From Achromobacter animicus (GTDB taxonomy: Bacteria; Pseudomonadota; Gammaproteobacteria; Burkholderiales; Burkholderiaceae_B): DNA of 64,000 nucleotides. The stretch covers positions 124,001-188,000 of the forward strand of contig NZ_CADIJM010000006.1 of NCBI RefSeq assembly GCF_902859585.1. Reading direction: 5' to 3'. Within the stretch, counting starts at the first letter, position 1. Every line of letters starts with the position of its first letter. A program made the translations under genes and the position numbers. This document shows, one piece after another, positions 49,707-60,103 of the stretch. The notes below the pieces were generated by a model. That model searched no databases and was not told the DNA's origin. It saw only the letters and a program-made list of their open reading frames with translations.

Positions 49707-52700
49707 ATGGATAAGAAAGCAATGGACAAGCAACACGAAGATGACAAGCGTCGCGACGCTGACGATGGCCCGGACCAGCCGCGCGACGAGGCACGGCGCA
49801 AGCTGATGATGCGCGGCGGCATGGTGGCCGGCGGCATGGCAGCGTTTGCGGCGGGCTATGGCGACACGGTCGTCAAGGCGGTGAAGGGCCTGGCGCAGGG
49901 CACCGCGGGCGTGCCGACGACGCACGCCGTGCGCGGCAATTCGCTGACGCCGGAGTTTCGCATCGATCCGCTGACCGGCGCGCTGAGCGCCCAGCCGGGC
50001 CAGATCGTCAGCCCGTCGAGCTGCCTGGGCTGCTGGACGCAATGCGGTGTGCGGCTGCGCGTGGACACGGCCGAGAACCGCATCCTGCGCGTGGCCGGCA
50101 ACCCGTACCACCCGTTGGCCACGACGCGGCCCGCAGCGATGGACACGCCCGTGCGCGATGTCTATGCGCAACTGGGCGGCGACAGCGGGCTGGAAGGGCG
50201 CGCCACCTCGTGTGCGCGCGGTTCGGCCATGCTGGAACAGATGGACAGCCCGTACCGCGTGTTGCAGCCGATGAAGCGAGTGGGCAAGCGCGGCGACGGC
50301 AAATGGCAGACGATCAGCTTCGAGCAACTGGTGCAGGAAGTCTGTGAAGGCGGCGACCTGTTCGGCGAAGGCCACGTGGACGGCCTGCGCGCGATCTTCG
50401 ACCGCGAGACGCCGCTGGACCCGGACAATCCGGAGTACGGCGCGAAGGTCAACCAGTTCCTCTTTACCGACGCGTCCAACGAAGGGCGCACGCCGCTGAT
50501 CCAGCGCTTTGCCGGGCAGTCGTTTGGCACGGTCAACTTCAGCAATCACGGCTCGTACTGCGGCCAGAGCTTCCGGGTGGGCGCGGGCGCGGCGCTGGGC
50601 GACCTGAAAGGCATGCCGCATGGCAAGCCGGATTGGGACAACGCGCGCTTCGGGCTGTTCATCGGCGCGGCGCCGGCGCAGGCCGGCAATCCGTTTCAGC
50701 GCCAGGCCCGCCAATTGGCCGAGGCGCGGGTGCGGCCCGGGGAAGCCGCGTTCACCTACGTGGTGGTGTCGCCCGTGCTGCCGGCCTCGTCCAGCCTGTC
50801 GGCGGGATCAGGCAATGAATGGGTGCCGGTCAATCCGGCCAGCGACCTTGCGTTGGCGATGGCGCTGATCCGCTGGATTCTGGACAACGAACGCTTCGAT
50901 GCGCGCATGCTGGCGCAACCCGGTCCGAATGCCATGAAGGCGGCGGGCGAGGCGGCGTGGACGAACGCGACGCATCTGGTGGTGGCCGAACCCGGTCATC
51001 CTCGCCTGGGCGCGTTTTTGCGTGGCGCCGACATGGGCTGGGCGCGACCGGCCGATGCGGACGAAAAATGGGAGGACGTATATGTCGTGCGGCTGGCTGA
51101 CGGCACGCTCGCGCCGCACACGACGGCATCATCGGCAGAACTGTTTGTGGACGACTCCATCGCCGCGCCTGGCATGCCCGGTAACCCGGAGGCGCTGCGC
51201 GTGCGGTCCTCGCTGACCCTGCTGCGCGAGGAGTCGCGCCGCAAGACCCTGGACGAGTACGCGGCGCTTTGCGGGGTGCCTGCTGCCAAGATCGCGTCGC
51301 TGGCCGAACGCTTCACCAGCCACGGCAAGCGCGCCGTGGCCGATGCGCACGGCGGCACGATGAGCGGGTCGGGCTTCTACACCGCCTACGCCATCGCCAT
51401 GCTGAACACGCTGGTAGGCAACCTGAACGTCGAGGGCGGACTGGTGCTGGATGCCGGGCCATTTCCGCCTTACGGCATGGGGCCGCGCTACAACATCGCC
51501 GGCTTTGCCAACAAGGCCTCGCCCAAAGGCGTGTCGCTGTCGCGCAACCGCTTTCCGTACGAGAAGTCCAGCGAGTTCAAGCGCAAGAAGGCCGCGGGCC
51601 AACCAGCGTACCCGGCTGCGGCGCCCTGGTATCCGGCCACCGGCGGACTCAGTTCGGAGATGCTGGCGTCGGCGCTGGCAGGCTATCCGTATCGCGCCAA
51701 GGTCTGGTTCAACCACATGAGCAACCCGGTGTACGGTATTGCCGGGTTCCGCCACGTGGCGCTGGAAAAGCTGAAGGACCCGCGCATCCTGCCGCTGGCG
51801 GTGTCGATCAACCCGTTCATCAACGAGACCAATGCGCTGGCTGATTACATCGTGCCGGACACCGTCACGTACGAAAGCTGGGGCGTGTCGGCGCCGTGGG
51901 CCGACGTGGTGGCCAAGGCCTCGACCGTGCGCTGGCCTGCGGTGCAGCCGCGCGTGTCGCGTACCGCCACGAACGAGCCGGTGTGCCTGGAGACCTTCCT
52001 GATCGCGTGCGCCAAGCGCCTGGGCATGCCGGGGTTTGGCGAGGGCGCCATCTCGGACAAGGACGGCGGCAAGTACGCGCTGGACACGGCCGAGGATTTC
52101 TTCCTGCGCGGCATGGCCAACATCGCGTTTGCAGCGGGACGTCCGGTGCCGGAGGCCAGCGACGACGACATGGCGCTGACTGGCGTCGACCGCTACCGCG
52201 ACCTGTTGCAGACCAAGCTCAAGCCGGGCGAATGGCGGCAGGTTGCGATGCTGATGAGCCGGGGCGGGCGCTTCGACCGGATGGAAGACGCGTGGACGCA
52301 AGCCGGCGAACAACCGCGCCGCACGCGCGGGGCCTACGCCAAGCCGCTGCATGTCTGGAGCGAGGAATTGGCGGGGTTCCGCCACGCGATGACGGGCGAG
52401 CGCTATAGCGGCTGTCCCACCTGGTACCCGACGCGCCTGGCAGACGGGCGCGATATGCGGGATGAATACCCGCGTGAGGACTGGCCCTTCCTGCTGAGCT
52501 CGTTCAAGTCCAACCTGATGAGCTCGCTGTCGATCGGCGTGAACCGTCTGCGGCAGGTGCATCCGCACAACCCCGTGTCGATCAGCCGGCAGGACGGCGA
52601 ACGGCTGGGCATCCGCAGCGGCGATACGGTCCGCATCGTGACGCCGGGCGGGTCGGTGACGGGGCTGGCCCTGCTGCGCGATGGGGTTCAGCCGGGGGCG

Positions 52701-52922
52701 GTGGGCATCGAGCATGGTTATGGGCATACCGAGCTGGGCGCGCGCGCGCATGTCGTCGACGGCAAGCCGATGCCGCACGATCCGGCGCTGGCGGCCGGGG
52801 TCAATCTGAACGATCTGGGCTTTGGGGACGCGACGCGCGGCCAGCACGCCAACGTCTGGATCGATTGGGTATCGGGCGCGGCGGTGCGGCAGGGTTTGCC
52901 GGCGCGGATCGAGCGGGTTTGA
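49707..52922 (+). CDS. ttrA: Tetrathionate reductase molybdopterin subunit A
   Basis: 1071 residues, close to known TtrA length. A Tat signal is present after a charged, non-hydrophobic leader of 30 residues (R30-R31-K-L-M-M). The [4Fe-4S] cluster motif is SPSSCLGCWTQCGVRLRVD with the fourth cysteine in GRATSCARGSAM, and the molybdenum ligand is the Cys in NHGSYCGQSFRVG. The C-terminal molybdopterin domain includes HNPVSISRQDGERLGIRSGDTVRI. It reduces tetrathionate to thiosulfate in the periplasm. Confidence 0.93.
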   Translation: MDKKAMDKQHEDDKRRDADDGPDQPRDEARRKLMMRGGMVAGGMAAFAAGYGDTVVKAVKGLAQGTAGVPTTHAVRGNSLTPEFRIDPLTGALSAQPGQIVSPSSCLGCWTQCGVRLRVDTAENRILRVAGNPYHPLATTRPAAMDTPVRDVYAQLGGDSGLEGRATSCARGSAMLEQMDSPYRVLQPMKRVGKRGDGKWQTISFEQLVQEVCEGGDLFGEGHVDGLRAIFDRETPLDPDNPEYGAKVNQFLFTDASNEGRTPLIQRFAGQSFGTVNFSNHGSYCGQSFRVGAGAALGDLKGMPHGKPDWDNARFGLFIGAAPAQAGNPFQRQARQLAEARVRPGEAAFTYVVVSPVLPASSSLSAGSGNEWVPVNPASDLALAMALIRWILDNERFDARMLAQPGPNAMKAAGEAAWTNATHLVVAEPGHPRLGAFLRGADMGWARPADADEKWEDVYVVRLADGTLAPHTTASSAELFVDDSIAAPGMPGNPEALRVRSSLTLLREESRRKTLDEYAALCGVPAAKIASLAERFTSHGKRAVADAHGGTMSGSGFYTAYAIAMLNTLVGNLNVEGGLVLDAGPFPPYGMGPRYNIAGFANKASPKGVSLSRNRFPYEKSSEFKRKKAAGQPAYPAAAPWYPATGGLSSEMLASALAGYPYRAKVWFNHMSNPVYGIAGFRHVALEKLKDPRILPLAVSINPFINETNALADYIVPDTVTYESWGVSAPWADVVAKASTVRWPAVQPRVSRTATNEPVCLETFLIACAKRLGMPGFGEGAISDKDGGKYALDTAEDFFLRGMANIAFAAGRPVPEASDDDMALTGVDRYRDLLQTKLKPGEWRQVAMLMSRGGRFDRMEDAWTQAGEQPRRTRGAYAKPLHVWSEELAGFRHAMTGERYSGCPTWYPTRLADGRDMRDEYPREDWPFLLSSFKSNLMSSLSIGVNRLRQVHPHNPVSISRQDGERLGIRSGDTVRIVTPGGSVTGLALLRDGVQPGAVGIEHGYGHTELGARAHVVDGKPMPHDPALAAGVNLNDLGFGDATRGQHANVWIDWVSGAAVRQGLPARIERV

Positions 52923-52939
52923 ACGGGTGTGAGCCGAAA

Positions 52940-52965
52940 GCGCTGACGGCGGAAGCGGTCAGCGC
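52940..52965. terminator. Hairpin between ttrA and ccmI stops
   Basis: GCGCTGAC (52940-52947) and GTCAGCGC (52958-52965) pair perfectly around a 10-nt loop. The right arm covers the ccmI stop codon. It lies between converging genes and may end transcription from either side, but lacks a T run. Confidence 0.5.
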
Positions 52966-54275
52966 ACGACGGTGTCAGCCACCAGTTCCAGCCCGTCGGC
53001 GCGCGGCTCCACGTCCGTCAGCACGCCGCTCAGGTCGCCGGCCTGGGCGGCAGCATTGCCCGAGCGGCTGACGCGGATCTCCACGCGAACCTTGCCGGCT
53101 TTGGACAGCGTGGCATCCGGCGACATGGACGTGCTGTCGTCCAGCACGAACGCCCGCGGCAGGTCCGCAACCTGCATCTTCAGGATGGCGACCGGCATGC
53201 GGGATCCCTCCATGGGGCGCGCCAGGATGAAGACGGTGTCGTTCGGCGCGACCTGGCCGCGCAGCGTGTCGGCGATGCGGGCCTGACCGGTGAGGCGGGC
53301 GGGCCCGGAGGGCGTGGTGGCCGGAGCGGCGGGCGTTGCGGAAGTAGCCGGCGTCGACCCTGCCACCGCAGGCGATGCGGACGAGTTACCCGACGCAGCC
53401 GCCACCGACGCTCCCGCAGCCCCACCCGTCGCCATGGCGCGCGCCTGCGCGATATTCGTCTGGATCTGCCGTGCCGCCTCCGACTCTGCCGGCAGCAGCT
53501 TTTGCAACCGTTCCCAGTGCGTCAGCGCCTCGGCGGCGTCGCCGCGGCGCAGCGCCATCATGCCGGCCAGCGCCAACGCCTTGGGCTGATCCGGCTCGGC
53601 CTGCAGCGCCTGCGCGACGGCTGCGATGGAGTCTTCGTCGGGCTGGCCCTGCCGCGCCGACAGCAGCGCGTCGGCCAGATCGGCCAGCACCACGGGCTGG
53701 CCGGGCACCAGCCGCAGCACCTCCCGATACGCGGCAATGGCGTCGTTGTAGCGGCCCAGCGTTTCGTAGGAACGCCCCAGCATGTACCAGCCATCGGCAT
53801 CATCGGGCGAGGCGCGCAGGCGCTGGGCCAGCGCGTTGATCGCCAGCGCCATGTCGTTGTCCGCCTCCTGCGCATGGGGTTCAGGCGTTTGCGCCATGGC
53901 GATCGTGGCCGCCGCGCGCGGATTGCCCAACTGCCCGTACAACAGCACGGCGGCCACCGGGACGGCCACCGTCAGCACGCACGCCGCAGCAATGCCGGCG
54001 CGCTGTCCGCCCAGCCGTGCGCGGGGATCACGGCGCATTGCCAGGTCCTGCAGCAGATCGCGTTGCAGCTCTTCGTCGGCGCGGGCGTGCGCTTGCGGGC
54101 TGAGCGCGCCATTAGCCAGATCGCGCCGCAGTTGCTCCCGCTGCGCCAGGTAGAAGGCGCGCACGCTGGCGTCCGAGGCGGTTTCCGCAGCCGGCGTGCG
54201 ACGCAGCAGCGGCGGCACCAGGCAGAGCAGGGTGGCCAGCAGCAGGGCCAGGACGATGAGCCAGAGCGTGGTCAT
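52959..54275 (-). CDS. ccmI: Cytochrome c maturation protein CcmI (TPR)
   Basis: 438 residues from ATG 54275, which overlaps the ccmH stop (ATGA). The N-terminal pair of membrane helices (1-25 and about 95-117) flanks a cytoplasmic-type coiled region. Tetratricopeptide repeats follow at about 140-270 (DADGWYMLGRSYETLGRYNDAIAAYREVLRLVPGQ and similar), then an alanine/proline/threonine-rich linker and a C-terminal domain typical of the CcmI/CycH periplasmic tail. It holds apocytochrome c for CcmFH. Last gene of the ccm unit. Confidence 0.9.
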   Translation of the reverse strand: MTTLWLIVLALLLATLLCLVPPLLRRTPAAETASDASVRAFYLAQREQLRRDLANGALSPQAHARADEELQRDLLQDLAMRRDPRARLGGQRAGIAAACVLTVAVPVAAVLLYGQLGNPRAAATIAMAQTPEPHAQEADNDMALAINALAQRLRASPDDADGWYMLGRSYETLGRYNDAIAAYREVLRLVPGQPVVLADLADALLSARQGQPDEDSIAAVAQALQAEPDQPKALALAGMMALRRGDAAEALTHWERLQKLLPAESEAARQIQTNIAQARAMATGGAAGASVAAASGNSSASPAVAGSTPATSATPAAPATTPSGPARLTGQARIADTLRGQVAPNDTVFILARPMEGSRMPVAILKMQVADLPRAFVLDDSTSMSPDATLSKAGKVRVEIRVSRSGNAAAQAGDLSGVLTDVEPRADGLELVADTVVR

Positions 54276-54805
54276 GAGCCGGAATCCAGGAAGCGGGCGG
54301 CGCGGGCGCGTTCGTCCGCAGTCAGCGGCGCGCGCGTGCCGGCGCGCCGTTTGAGCGTGCGCACCAGCACCAGGAAGCCCACGGCCAGCAGCGCGAAGGG
54401 GCCCACCCACAGCAGCCAGGTAATCGGCTTGAAGGGCGGGTCGTAGCGCACGAAGTCGCCGTAGCGGTCTTCGAAGAAGCGCATGATTTCCGTGTCGGTC
54501 TTGCCTTCGGCAAGTTGGCCGCGGATGAGCTTGCGCATGTCCAGGGCGAGGGGCGCGTTGGATTCGGCCAGGGTCTGGTTCTGGCAGACGAGGCAGCGCA
54601 GGCCGTGCGCGAGCTTGTCGGCGCGCTGTTCCTGTTCGGGTGACAGCACGGGTGAGGGAGCCGGCGCTGCGCGAAGGGTCGCCGGGGTCAGGAATGTGAC
54701 CAGCAGGCCGGTCACCAGGACGGCCAGCATGGCGACCGTTAGCAGCTTTCGGGGCAGCCGATGCCACGGCGGCAACGGACGGCGTTGCACACGCCGGGCC
54801 CTCAT
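54272..54805 (-). CDS. ccmH: Cytochrome c maturation protein CcmH (apocytochrome reductase)
   Basis: 177 residues from ATG 54805, overlapping the ccmG stop. The family motif LRCLVCQNQTLAESNAPLALDMRKLIRGQLAEGKTDTEIMRFFEDRYGDFVRYDPPF is complete, with the CLVC thiol pair that reduces apocytochrome haem-binding cysteines. There is an N-terminal signal-anchor helix and a C-terminal anchor (WVGPFALLAVGFLVLV). Works with CcmF and CcmI. Confidence 0.95.
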   Translation of the reverse strand: MRARRVQRRPLPPWHRLPRKLLTVAMLAVLVTGLLVTFLTPATLRAAPAPSPVLSPEQEQRADKLAHGLRCLVCQNQTLAESNAPLALDMRKLIRGQLAEGKTDTEIMRFFEDRYGDFVRYDPPFKPITWLLWVGPFALLAVGFLVLVRTLKRRAGTRAPLTADERARAARFLDSGS

Positions 54806-55323
54806 TGCAGCGCCTCGATGACCGGCTGCAAGCGGGTACGCCATAGCTCCGGCGTGATCAGCCCCAAATGCTTGTACCGGATGCGGCCGTCGCCGTCGAT
54901 CACGAACGTCTCGGGCACGCCATACACGCCGTATTCGATGCCGACGCGCCCGTCGACGTCGCTGGCCGACGCCAGGTAGGGATTGCCATTGCGCGCCAGC
55001 CACTGCCGCGCCTCGTCGGGTTTGTCCTTGTAGTTCAGCCCATACAGCGCGATGCCATGGCGCTGCGCGGCCTCGCGCAGTACGGGCAGCTCGTCCTTGC
55101 ACGGCCCGCACCAAGACGCCCACACATTCAGCAGCCAGACCTTGCCCCGCTGCGATTCCACGTCCAGTGTCTTGCCGGGTTCCAGCAGATCCGGCAGGCC
55201 GATGGCGGGCGCGGGCTTGTCGATCATGGCCGACGGCACTGCGCGCGGATCGCGCGACAGTCCCTTCGCCAGGAACACGGCCATGGCCAGGAATACGGCA
55301 AGCGGCAGCAGATAGCGCAGCAT
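54802..55323 (-). CDS. ccmG: Thiol:disulfide interchange protein CcmG (DsbE)
   Basis: 173 residues from ATG 55323, overlapping the ccmF stop by one base (TGATG). A membrane anchor at about 1-20 is followed by a periplasmic thioredoxin fold with WASWCGPCKDELPVL and the cis-proline loop YGVYGVPETFVID. It passes reducing power to CcmH and apocytochromes. Confidence 0.95.
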   Translation of the reverse strand: MLRYLLPLAVFLAMAVFLAKGLSRDPRAVPSAMIDKPAPAIGLPDLLEPGKTLDVESQRGKVWLLNVWASWCGPCKDELPVLREAAQRHGIALYGLNYKDKPDEARQWLARNGNPYLASASDVDGRVGIEYGVYGVPETFVIDGDGRIRYKHLGLITPELWRTRLQPVIEALQ

Positions 55324-57335
55324 CAATAGCCCTCCCGCGCCGCGCCCGCGGTCTCGGGTAGGGCGGCGTGCGCGTCCTTGCGCGCCTGCGCCTCGCGCGC
55401 GCGGCGGTAACGTCCGTCGCCCGCGGCCAGCAGCCCGCCCAGCGCCATCAGGATGCAGCCGGTCCAGATCCACGTCATGAAGGGCTTGACCTGGATGCGC
55501 ACGGTCCAGGCGTTATCGGCCACAGGTTCGCCCAACGCCACAAACAGGTCGCGGGTAAAGCCGCTGTCGATGTCAGCCTGGCTGAGCGCCATGTCCTGCA
55601 CGGTGTAGTGGCGCTTTTCCGGATACAGCGTCACCACGGGTTTGCCATCCCGCACCACTTGGAAAACGGCGCGCTGCGCGGTGTAGTTGGGGCCGGTGGC
55701 CGGGCCGATGCCGGCAAACGTGAACTGGTAGCCGCCGGCTTCCTGCGTGGCGCCCACGTCGACACGAAGCTCGCGTTTGACCTCATAGCCGTTGGCCAGC
55801 GTGACGCCCGCGATGAAGACGCCAATGCCCGCGTGCGCCAACAGCATGCCGTACCACGAGCGCGGCTGGCGGGTCAGCCGCCGCAGCAACTCGCCGTCGC
55901 CATCGGTCAGGCGCTGCCAGGCATGCGCCCCGGCGCTGGCGACCGACCAGGCGGCCAGCCACAGGCCCAGCACGATCATCGGGGAACCAAAGCGCGAAGC
56001 GCCGGGCATCGCCAGCGGCACAAGCACCGCCGTCAGCACGCTGACCGCAAAGGCCACGCGCAGGCGCTTGCCCAGGTCGGGAAGCTCTGCCTGCTTCCAG
56101 CGGGCGACCGGCCCTACGCCCATCAGGAAAATCGCAGGCGTCATCAGCGGCACGAACACGGCTTCGAAGTAGGGCGGGCCGATGGAGATCTTGCCCCACT
56201 CCAGCACGTCCAGCACCACCGGATACAACGTGCCCAGCAGCACGGAACCCGCCGCGACCGTCAGCACGACGTTGTTGGACAGCAGCAGCGATTCGCGCGA
56301 CAGCAGCGAAAAGCCGCCGCCCAGTCCGACCGTGGGCGCGCGCCAGGCGTACAGCGCGAGCGAGCCCCCCACAATCACCGTCATGAAGGCAAGGATGTAC
56401 AGCCCGCGCCCGGGATCCACGGCGAAGGCGTGGACCGAGGTCAGCACGCCCGAGCGGACCAGGAACGTGCCCAGGATGCTGAGCGAAAACGTGCAGATGG
56501 CCAGCAGCACCGTCCAGCTGCGGAAGGCGCCGCGCCGCTCGGTGACGATCAGCGAATGAATCAGCGCGGTGCCTGCCAGCCACGGCATGAAGGAGGCGTT
56601 CTCGACCGGATCCCAGAACCACCAGCCGCCCCAGCCCAGCACGTAGTACGCCCATGCGCTGCCCAGCAGGATGCCGATGGTCAGGAACGTCCACGCGGCC
56701 AGCGTCCACGGCCGCACCCAGCGCGCCCACATCGCGTCCAGCTCGCCCGACAGCAGCGCCGCGATGGCAAACGCGAACGCCACCGAAAAGCCGACATAGC
56801 CCATATACAGCATGGGCGGATGCACGATCATGCCCGGGTCCTGCAACAGCGGATTCAGGTCGCGGCCGGCCATCGCGGCCGGAATCAGGCGCTCAAAGGG
56901 ATTGGACAGGAACAGCATGAACAGCAGCAGGCCGACGCTGATCCAGCCCATCACCGCCAGCACGCGGCCCACGAAAGCCAAAGGCAGCCGCTTGCTGCAC
57001 AGCGCCACGGCCAGCGTCCACGCCGTCAGCAGGAGCTGCCAGAGCAGCAGCGACCCTTCATGCCCGCCCCAGACCGCCGCGAAGCGGTAGCCGGCCGGCA
57101 GGTCGGCGTGGGAATTCGCGGCCACGTACAGCACCGAAAAGTCGTTGTGCACGAAGGCCCACGCCAGGCAGGCGAAGGCGAGCGTCGTCAGGCCGAACTG
57201 CCCGATGGCCGCAGGCCGCGCCACGCTCAGTCCCGCCTGCCAGCCGGTGGCAGCGCCGATGAGCGGCAGGATGCCCTGCGCCAGCGCCACCAGCAGCGCA
57301 AGGATGAGGGCGAAAAGGCCGATTTCCGGGATCAT
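55323..57335 (-). CDS. ccmF: Haem lyase subunit CcmF
   Basis: 670 residues with about fifteen membrane helices. The haem-handling motif [21 protein letters not shown] lies near 245, and conserved [14 protein letters not shown] and the [23 protein letters not shown] segment with the histidines are present. CcmF attaches haem to CxxCH of apocytochromes with CcmH/I. Start ATG 57335 overlaps the ccmE stop (ATGA). Confidence 0.96.
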   Translation of the reverse strand: MIPEIGLFALILALLVALAQGILPLIGAATGWQAGLSVARPAAIGQFGLTTLAFACLAWAFVHNDFSVLYVAANSHADLPAGYRFAAVWGGHEGSLLLWQLLLTAWTLAVALCSKRLPLAFVGRVLAVMGWISVGLLLFMLFLSNPFERLIPAAMAGRDLNPLLQDPGMIVHPPMLYMGYVGFSVAFAFAIAALLSGELDAMWARWVRPWTLAAWTFLTIGILLGSAWAYYVLGWGGWWFWDPVENASFMPWLAGTALIHSLIVTERRGAFRSWTVLLAICTFSLSILGTFLVRSGVLTSVHAFAVDPGRGLYILAFMTVIVGGSLALYAWRAPTVGLGGGFSLLSRESLLLSNNVVLTVAAGSVLLGTLYPVVLDVLEWGKISIGPPYFEAVFVPLMTPAIFLMGVGPVARWKQAELPDLGKRLRVAFAVSVLTAVLVPLAMPGASRFGSPMIVLGLWLAAWSVASAGAHAWQRLTDGDGELLRRLTRQPRSWYGMLLAHAGIGVFIAGVTLANGYEVKRELRVDVGATQEAGGYQFTFAGIGPATGPNYTAQRAVFQVVRDGKPVVTLYPEKRHYTVQDMALSQADIDSGFTRDLFVALGEPVADNAWTVRIQVKPFMTWIWTGCILMALGGLLAAGDGRYRRAREAQARKDAHAALPETAGAAREGY

Positions 57336-57790
57336 TTCGCCTCCGCCCGCAAGGTGGAGGCAGCCCGTTGCTCCGCCTTCTTGATCGCGTCGGCGGCTTC
57401 GGGCGGCATGTAGTTTTCGTCGTGCTTGGCCAGCACTTCGGTGGCGCGGAACACGCCGTCCGCGCCCATCTTGCCGGCCACCACCACGCCCTTGCCCTCG
57501 CGGAACAGGTCGGGCAGCAAGCCCTGATAGGTGACGGGCACGGCGTGGGCGGTGTCGGTCACGGCAAAGCGCAGCGTCAGGCCGTCGGCCTCCCGTTGCA
57601 GCGAGCCTTGTTCGACCAGGCCCCCGACGCGATAGCTGCCGCTGGCGGGCGCCTCGTGCGCGATGACCTGCGTCGGGCTGAAGAAGAACACCAGATTCGA
57701 TTGCAGGGCGTTGAGCACCAGCGCTGTGGCCAGGCCCAGCAGGGCAAGGCCTCCCACGATGGCGAACGCGCGGCGTTTGCGCGGGCTCAT
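57332..57790 (-). CDS. ccmE: Haem chaperone CcmE
   Basis: 152 residues with an N-terminal anchor (about 8-28) and an OB-fold periplasmic domain ([34 protein letters not shown]). The covalent haem-binding histidine is H123 in AKHDENYMP, and Y127 is the axial ligand. It holds haem exported with CcmC and hands it to CcmF. Overlaps both neighbours by four bases. Confidence 0.96.
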   Translation of the reverse strand: MSPRKRRAFAIVGGLALLGLATALVLNALQSNLVFFFSPTQVIAHEAPASGSYRVGGLVEQGSLQREADGLTLRFAVTDTAHAVPVTYQGLLPDLFREGKGVVVAGKMGADGVFRATEVLAKHDENYMPPEAADAIKKAEQRAASTLRAEAK

Positions 57791-57969
57791 CGGCGCGTCC
57801 TTTCTGCATTACGGGCGGGGCCGCCAACATCCTCCTGCCGCCGGCCGCTTCGACGCGCGCGCCGCCACAGTGCCAGCACTTCCCACGCCATCAACGCGAA
57901 CGTGACGCCGTAGGCGCCCAGGATGTACGGCCCATGGCCTTGTAGCGAAAAGAGGGTGTCCCAGCTCAT
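57787..57969 (-). CDS. ccmD: Haem exporter protein CcmD
   Basis: 60 residues beginning [37 protein letters not shown], with one membrane helix and a basic tail; matches CcmD in length, helix and place between ccmC and ccmE. It helps release holo-CcmE from the CcmABC complex. ATG 57969 overlaps the ccmC stop. Confidence 0.9.
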   Translation of the reverse strand: MSWDTLFSLQGHGPYILGAYGVTFALMAWEVLALWRRARRSGRRQEDVGGPARNAERTRR

Positions 57970-58790
57970 GGCGCCTCCGTCCGGGCGCTGCTTGCCGATG
58001 CGCCCGGCTGTCCGCCGCCCATCTGTCCGGCGTTCTTCTGAATGGCGCCCGGCTCGCGCGCTGCAATGATCCCGCGCACGCGCGCCAGCGCGACCGCTGC
58101 GCTGTACAGCCAGAACGCCGCCACCATCAGCAGCATTGCGGTCACCATGATGCGCGCCATGCTCGGGGCGGTTGTCAGGTTGATCGACGCGCCCTGATGC
58201 AGCGTGCTCCACCATTGCACCGAGAAATAGATGATCGGCACATTGACCACGCCCGCCAGCAGCAGGATCGCGCCGCCCCGGTCCGCGCGCTGCGTGTCGT
58301 CGGTGGCGGCCTGCAGCGCCATGAAGCCCAGGTACAGGAACAGCAGAATCAGCTCGGACGTGAGCCGCGCGTCCCAGACCCACCACGTGCCCCACGTCGG
58401 CTTGCCCCACAGCGCGCCCGTCCACAGCGTCAGGAACGTGAAGATCGCGCCAGTGGGCGCCAGCGCGCGCATCATCATGAACGACAGGCGGGTGTTGAAG
58501 ATGAGCCCCAGCGCGGCATAGCCCGCCATCACCAGGTACAGGAACATCGACATCCAGGCCGCGGCCACGTGGATGAACAGGATGCGATAGACCTCGCCCT
58601 GCTGGCTGTCGACAGGCGCGACCACCAGCCCGGTATACAGCCCGGCCGCCGCCAGCAGCGCGGCGCCCACGGCAAAAAACGGAATCATGCGCCCGGCCAG
58701 CGGGTAGAACAGCGCCGGCGACGCGTAGCGCATCCAGCTGGATCGCGCGGGGGCGGCGCGAGGGGAGTCGAAGGTGGAGGGATTGTGCAT
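57966..58790 (-). CDS. ccmC: Haem transporter CcmC
   Basis: 274 residues from ATG 58790 (GAGG upstream, 7 bp after the ccmB stop); the longer open frame is shadow. Six membrane helices and the tryptophan-rich haem motif GTWWVWDARLTSELI near 140, with conserved His in IHVAAAWMSMFLY and VQWWSTLHQGAS. It presents haem to CcmE in the periplasm. Confidence 0.95.
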   Translation of the reverse strand: MHNPSTFDSPRAAPARSSWMRYASPALFYPLAGRMIPFFAVGAALLAAAGLYTGLVVAPVDSQQGEVYRILFIHVAAAWMSMFLYLVMAGYAALGLIFNTRLSFMMMRALAPTGAIFTFLTLWTGALWGKPTWGTWWVWDARLTSELILLFLYLGFMALQAATDDTQRADRGGAILLLAGVVNVPIIYFSVQWWSTLHQGASINLTTAPSMARIMVTAMLLMVAAFWLYSAAVALARVRGIIAAREPGAIQKNAGQMGGGQPGASASSARTEAP

Positions 58791-58797
58791 GGATACC

Positions 58798-59475
58798 TCA
58801 GTCCAGCGCCACGCGCAGCGCCGCCGACGCGCTCCAGGGGCAAAGCAGGATCGCCAGGCACAGGCCGGCGCCCAGCAGCGAAAGCTGCGGCCCCGCGCCC
58901 AGGCCGGCATGCGTGGCCGACACGGCGCCCGCGCCGAAGATCAGCACCGGCACGTACAGCGGCAGCACCACCAGTGGCAGCAGCGCGCCGCCGCGCAGGC
59001 CCAGCGTCAGCGCCGCGCCCAGGCCGCCCACCAGCGCCAGCGTCGGCGTGCCCAGCAGCAGGGACAGCACCAGGATGCCGATGGCGTTCGGCGACAGGCC
59101 AAACTGCAGCGCCAGCACCGGGCTGGCAATAATCAGCGGCACGCAGGTGCTGAACCAGTGCGCGCCCAGCTTCACGGCCACCAGCAGCGGCAGCGGATGC
59201 GGCGACACCAGCAGTTGCTCCAGCGCGCCGTTGTCGTAGTCCTGCGCGAAGGGACGATGCAGGCTCAGCAAAATGCCAAGCAGGGCGCAGACCCACAAGA
59301 CCCCCGGCCCGATCGCCAGCAGCAGCACGGGATCGGGACCCACCGCCAGCGGAAACAGCGAACCCGTGACGATGAAGAACAGCGTCGCGCCCAGCGTGTC
59401 CGCCGGTCGACGCCAGGCCAGCCGGACTTCACGCAATGCCAACTGAGACAGCGTTGCCAGCATCCGCGTAGTCAT
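58798..59475 (-). CDS. ccmB: Haem exporter membrane subunit CcmB
   Basis: 225 residues with six hydrophobic helices, typical CcmB length, and family segments [49 protein letters not shown] and LLGTPTLALVGGLGAALTLGLR. It is the permease partner of CcmA. Its start overlaps the ccmA end by 47 bp; an ATG at 59463 would reduce this to 35. Confidence 0.94.
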   Translation of the reverse strand: MTTRMLATLSQLALREVRLAWRRPADTLGATLFFIVTGSLFPLAVGPDPVLLLAIGPGVLWVCALLGILLSLHRPFAQDYDNGALEQLLVSPHPLPLLVAVKLGAHWFSTCVPLIIASPVLALQFGLSPNAIGILVLSLLLGTPTLALVGGLGAALTLGLRGGALLPLVVLPLYVPVLIFGAGAVSATHAGLGAGPQLSLLGAGLCLAILLCPWSASAALRVALD

Positions 59476-60103
59476 CCATGTTCAGGGTTTGGGTGTGATG
59501 GGCAGGCGTGCCGGGGGCGCGGTGCGAGGCGACGACGGCGGCGCCGCCCGCGGCCAGATGCGCGCGAAGCGCCTGCGCCAGTTGTTCCAGGCTGGCCGCG
59601 TCCAGGCCCGCGTCGGGCTCGTCCAGCAGCCACAGCGGCTTGGCGCCAAGCACCACGGCGGCCAGCGCCAGCCGGCGGCCCTGGCCCTGCGACAGGCGCG
59701 CGGCGGGCGTGTGCAGGCAGGCGCCCAGGCGCCAGTCGTCGAGGCAGGCGGCGATCGCGTCGTCGCGCCGCGGCGTGCCGGCCACATGCAGGCTGCACCG
59801 CAGGTTTTCCAGCGCGGTCAGGTCGCCCGACAGGCCATTGCCGTGCCCCAGATACGCGGTGCGCGCAAAGTGCGCCGACGGATCACGGCGGATGTCGCCA
59901 GCCGGGTCGAAGATGCCGCCGTCCAAAGGACGCAGCAGGCCGGCGAGCATGCGCAAGAGGCTGGTCTTGCCGCTGCCGTTGGCGCCTTGCACGTTCAATA
60001 GCTGCCCGGCGTGCAGATCAAAATCCAGCGCGCCGGGGCCGCCGCGCCGGCTGACCAGTCCGCGCGCGCTCAGCACCGGCAGCGGCGCGTCAGCGGGCCG
60101 CAT
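59429..60103 (-). CDS. ccmA: Haem exporter ATP-binding subunit CcmA
   Basis: 224 residues. Walker A is [15 protein letters not shown] near 40, the signature loop [17 protein letters not shown] near 135 (an LSxGQ variant), and Walker [16 protein letters not shown] hydrolysis by CcmAB drives release of haem-loaded CcmE. The start overlaps the napC end by 14 bp, which places ccm under the nap promoter. Confidence 0.94.
   Translation of the reverse strand: MRPADAPLPVLSARGLVSRRGGPGALDFDLHAGQLLNVQGANGSGKTSLLRMLAGLLRPLDGGIFDPAGDIRRDPSAHFARTAYLGHGNGLSGDLTALENLRCSLHVAGTPRRDDAIAACLDDWRLGACLHTPAARLSQGQGRRLALAAVVLGAKPLWLLDEPDAGLDAASLEQLAQALRAHLAAGGAAVVASHRAPGTPAHHTQTLNMDDYADAGNAVSVGIA

Noticed and set aside
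55368-57413. 681-codon open frame opposite ccmF
   Set aside because: Antisense shadow; composition dominated by Arg, Gln and His without any motif.
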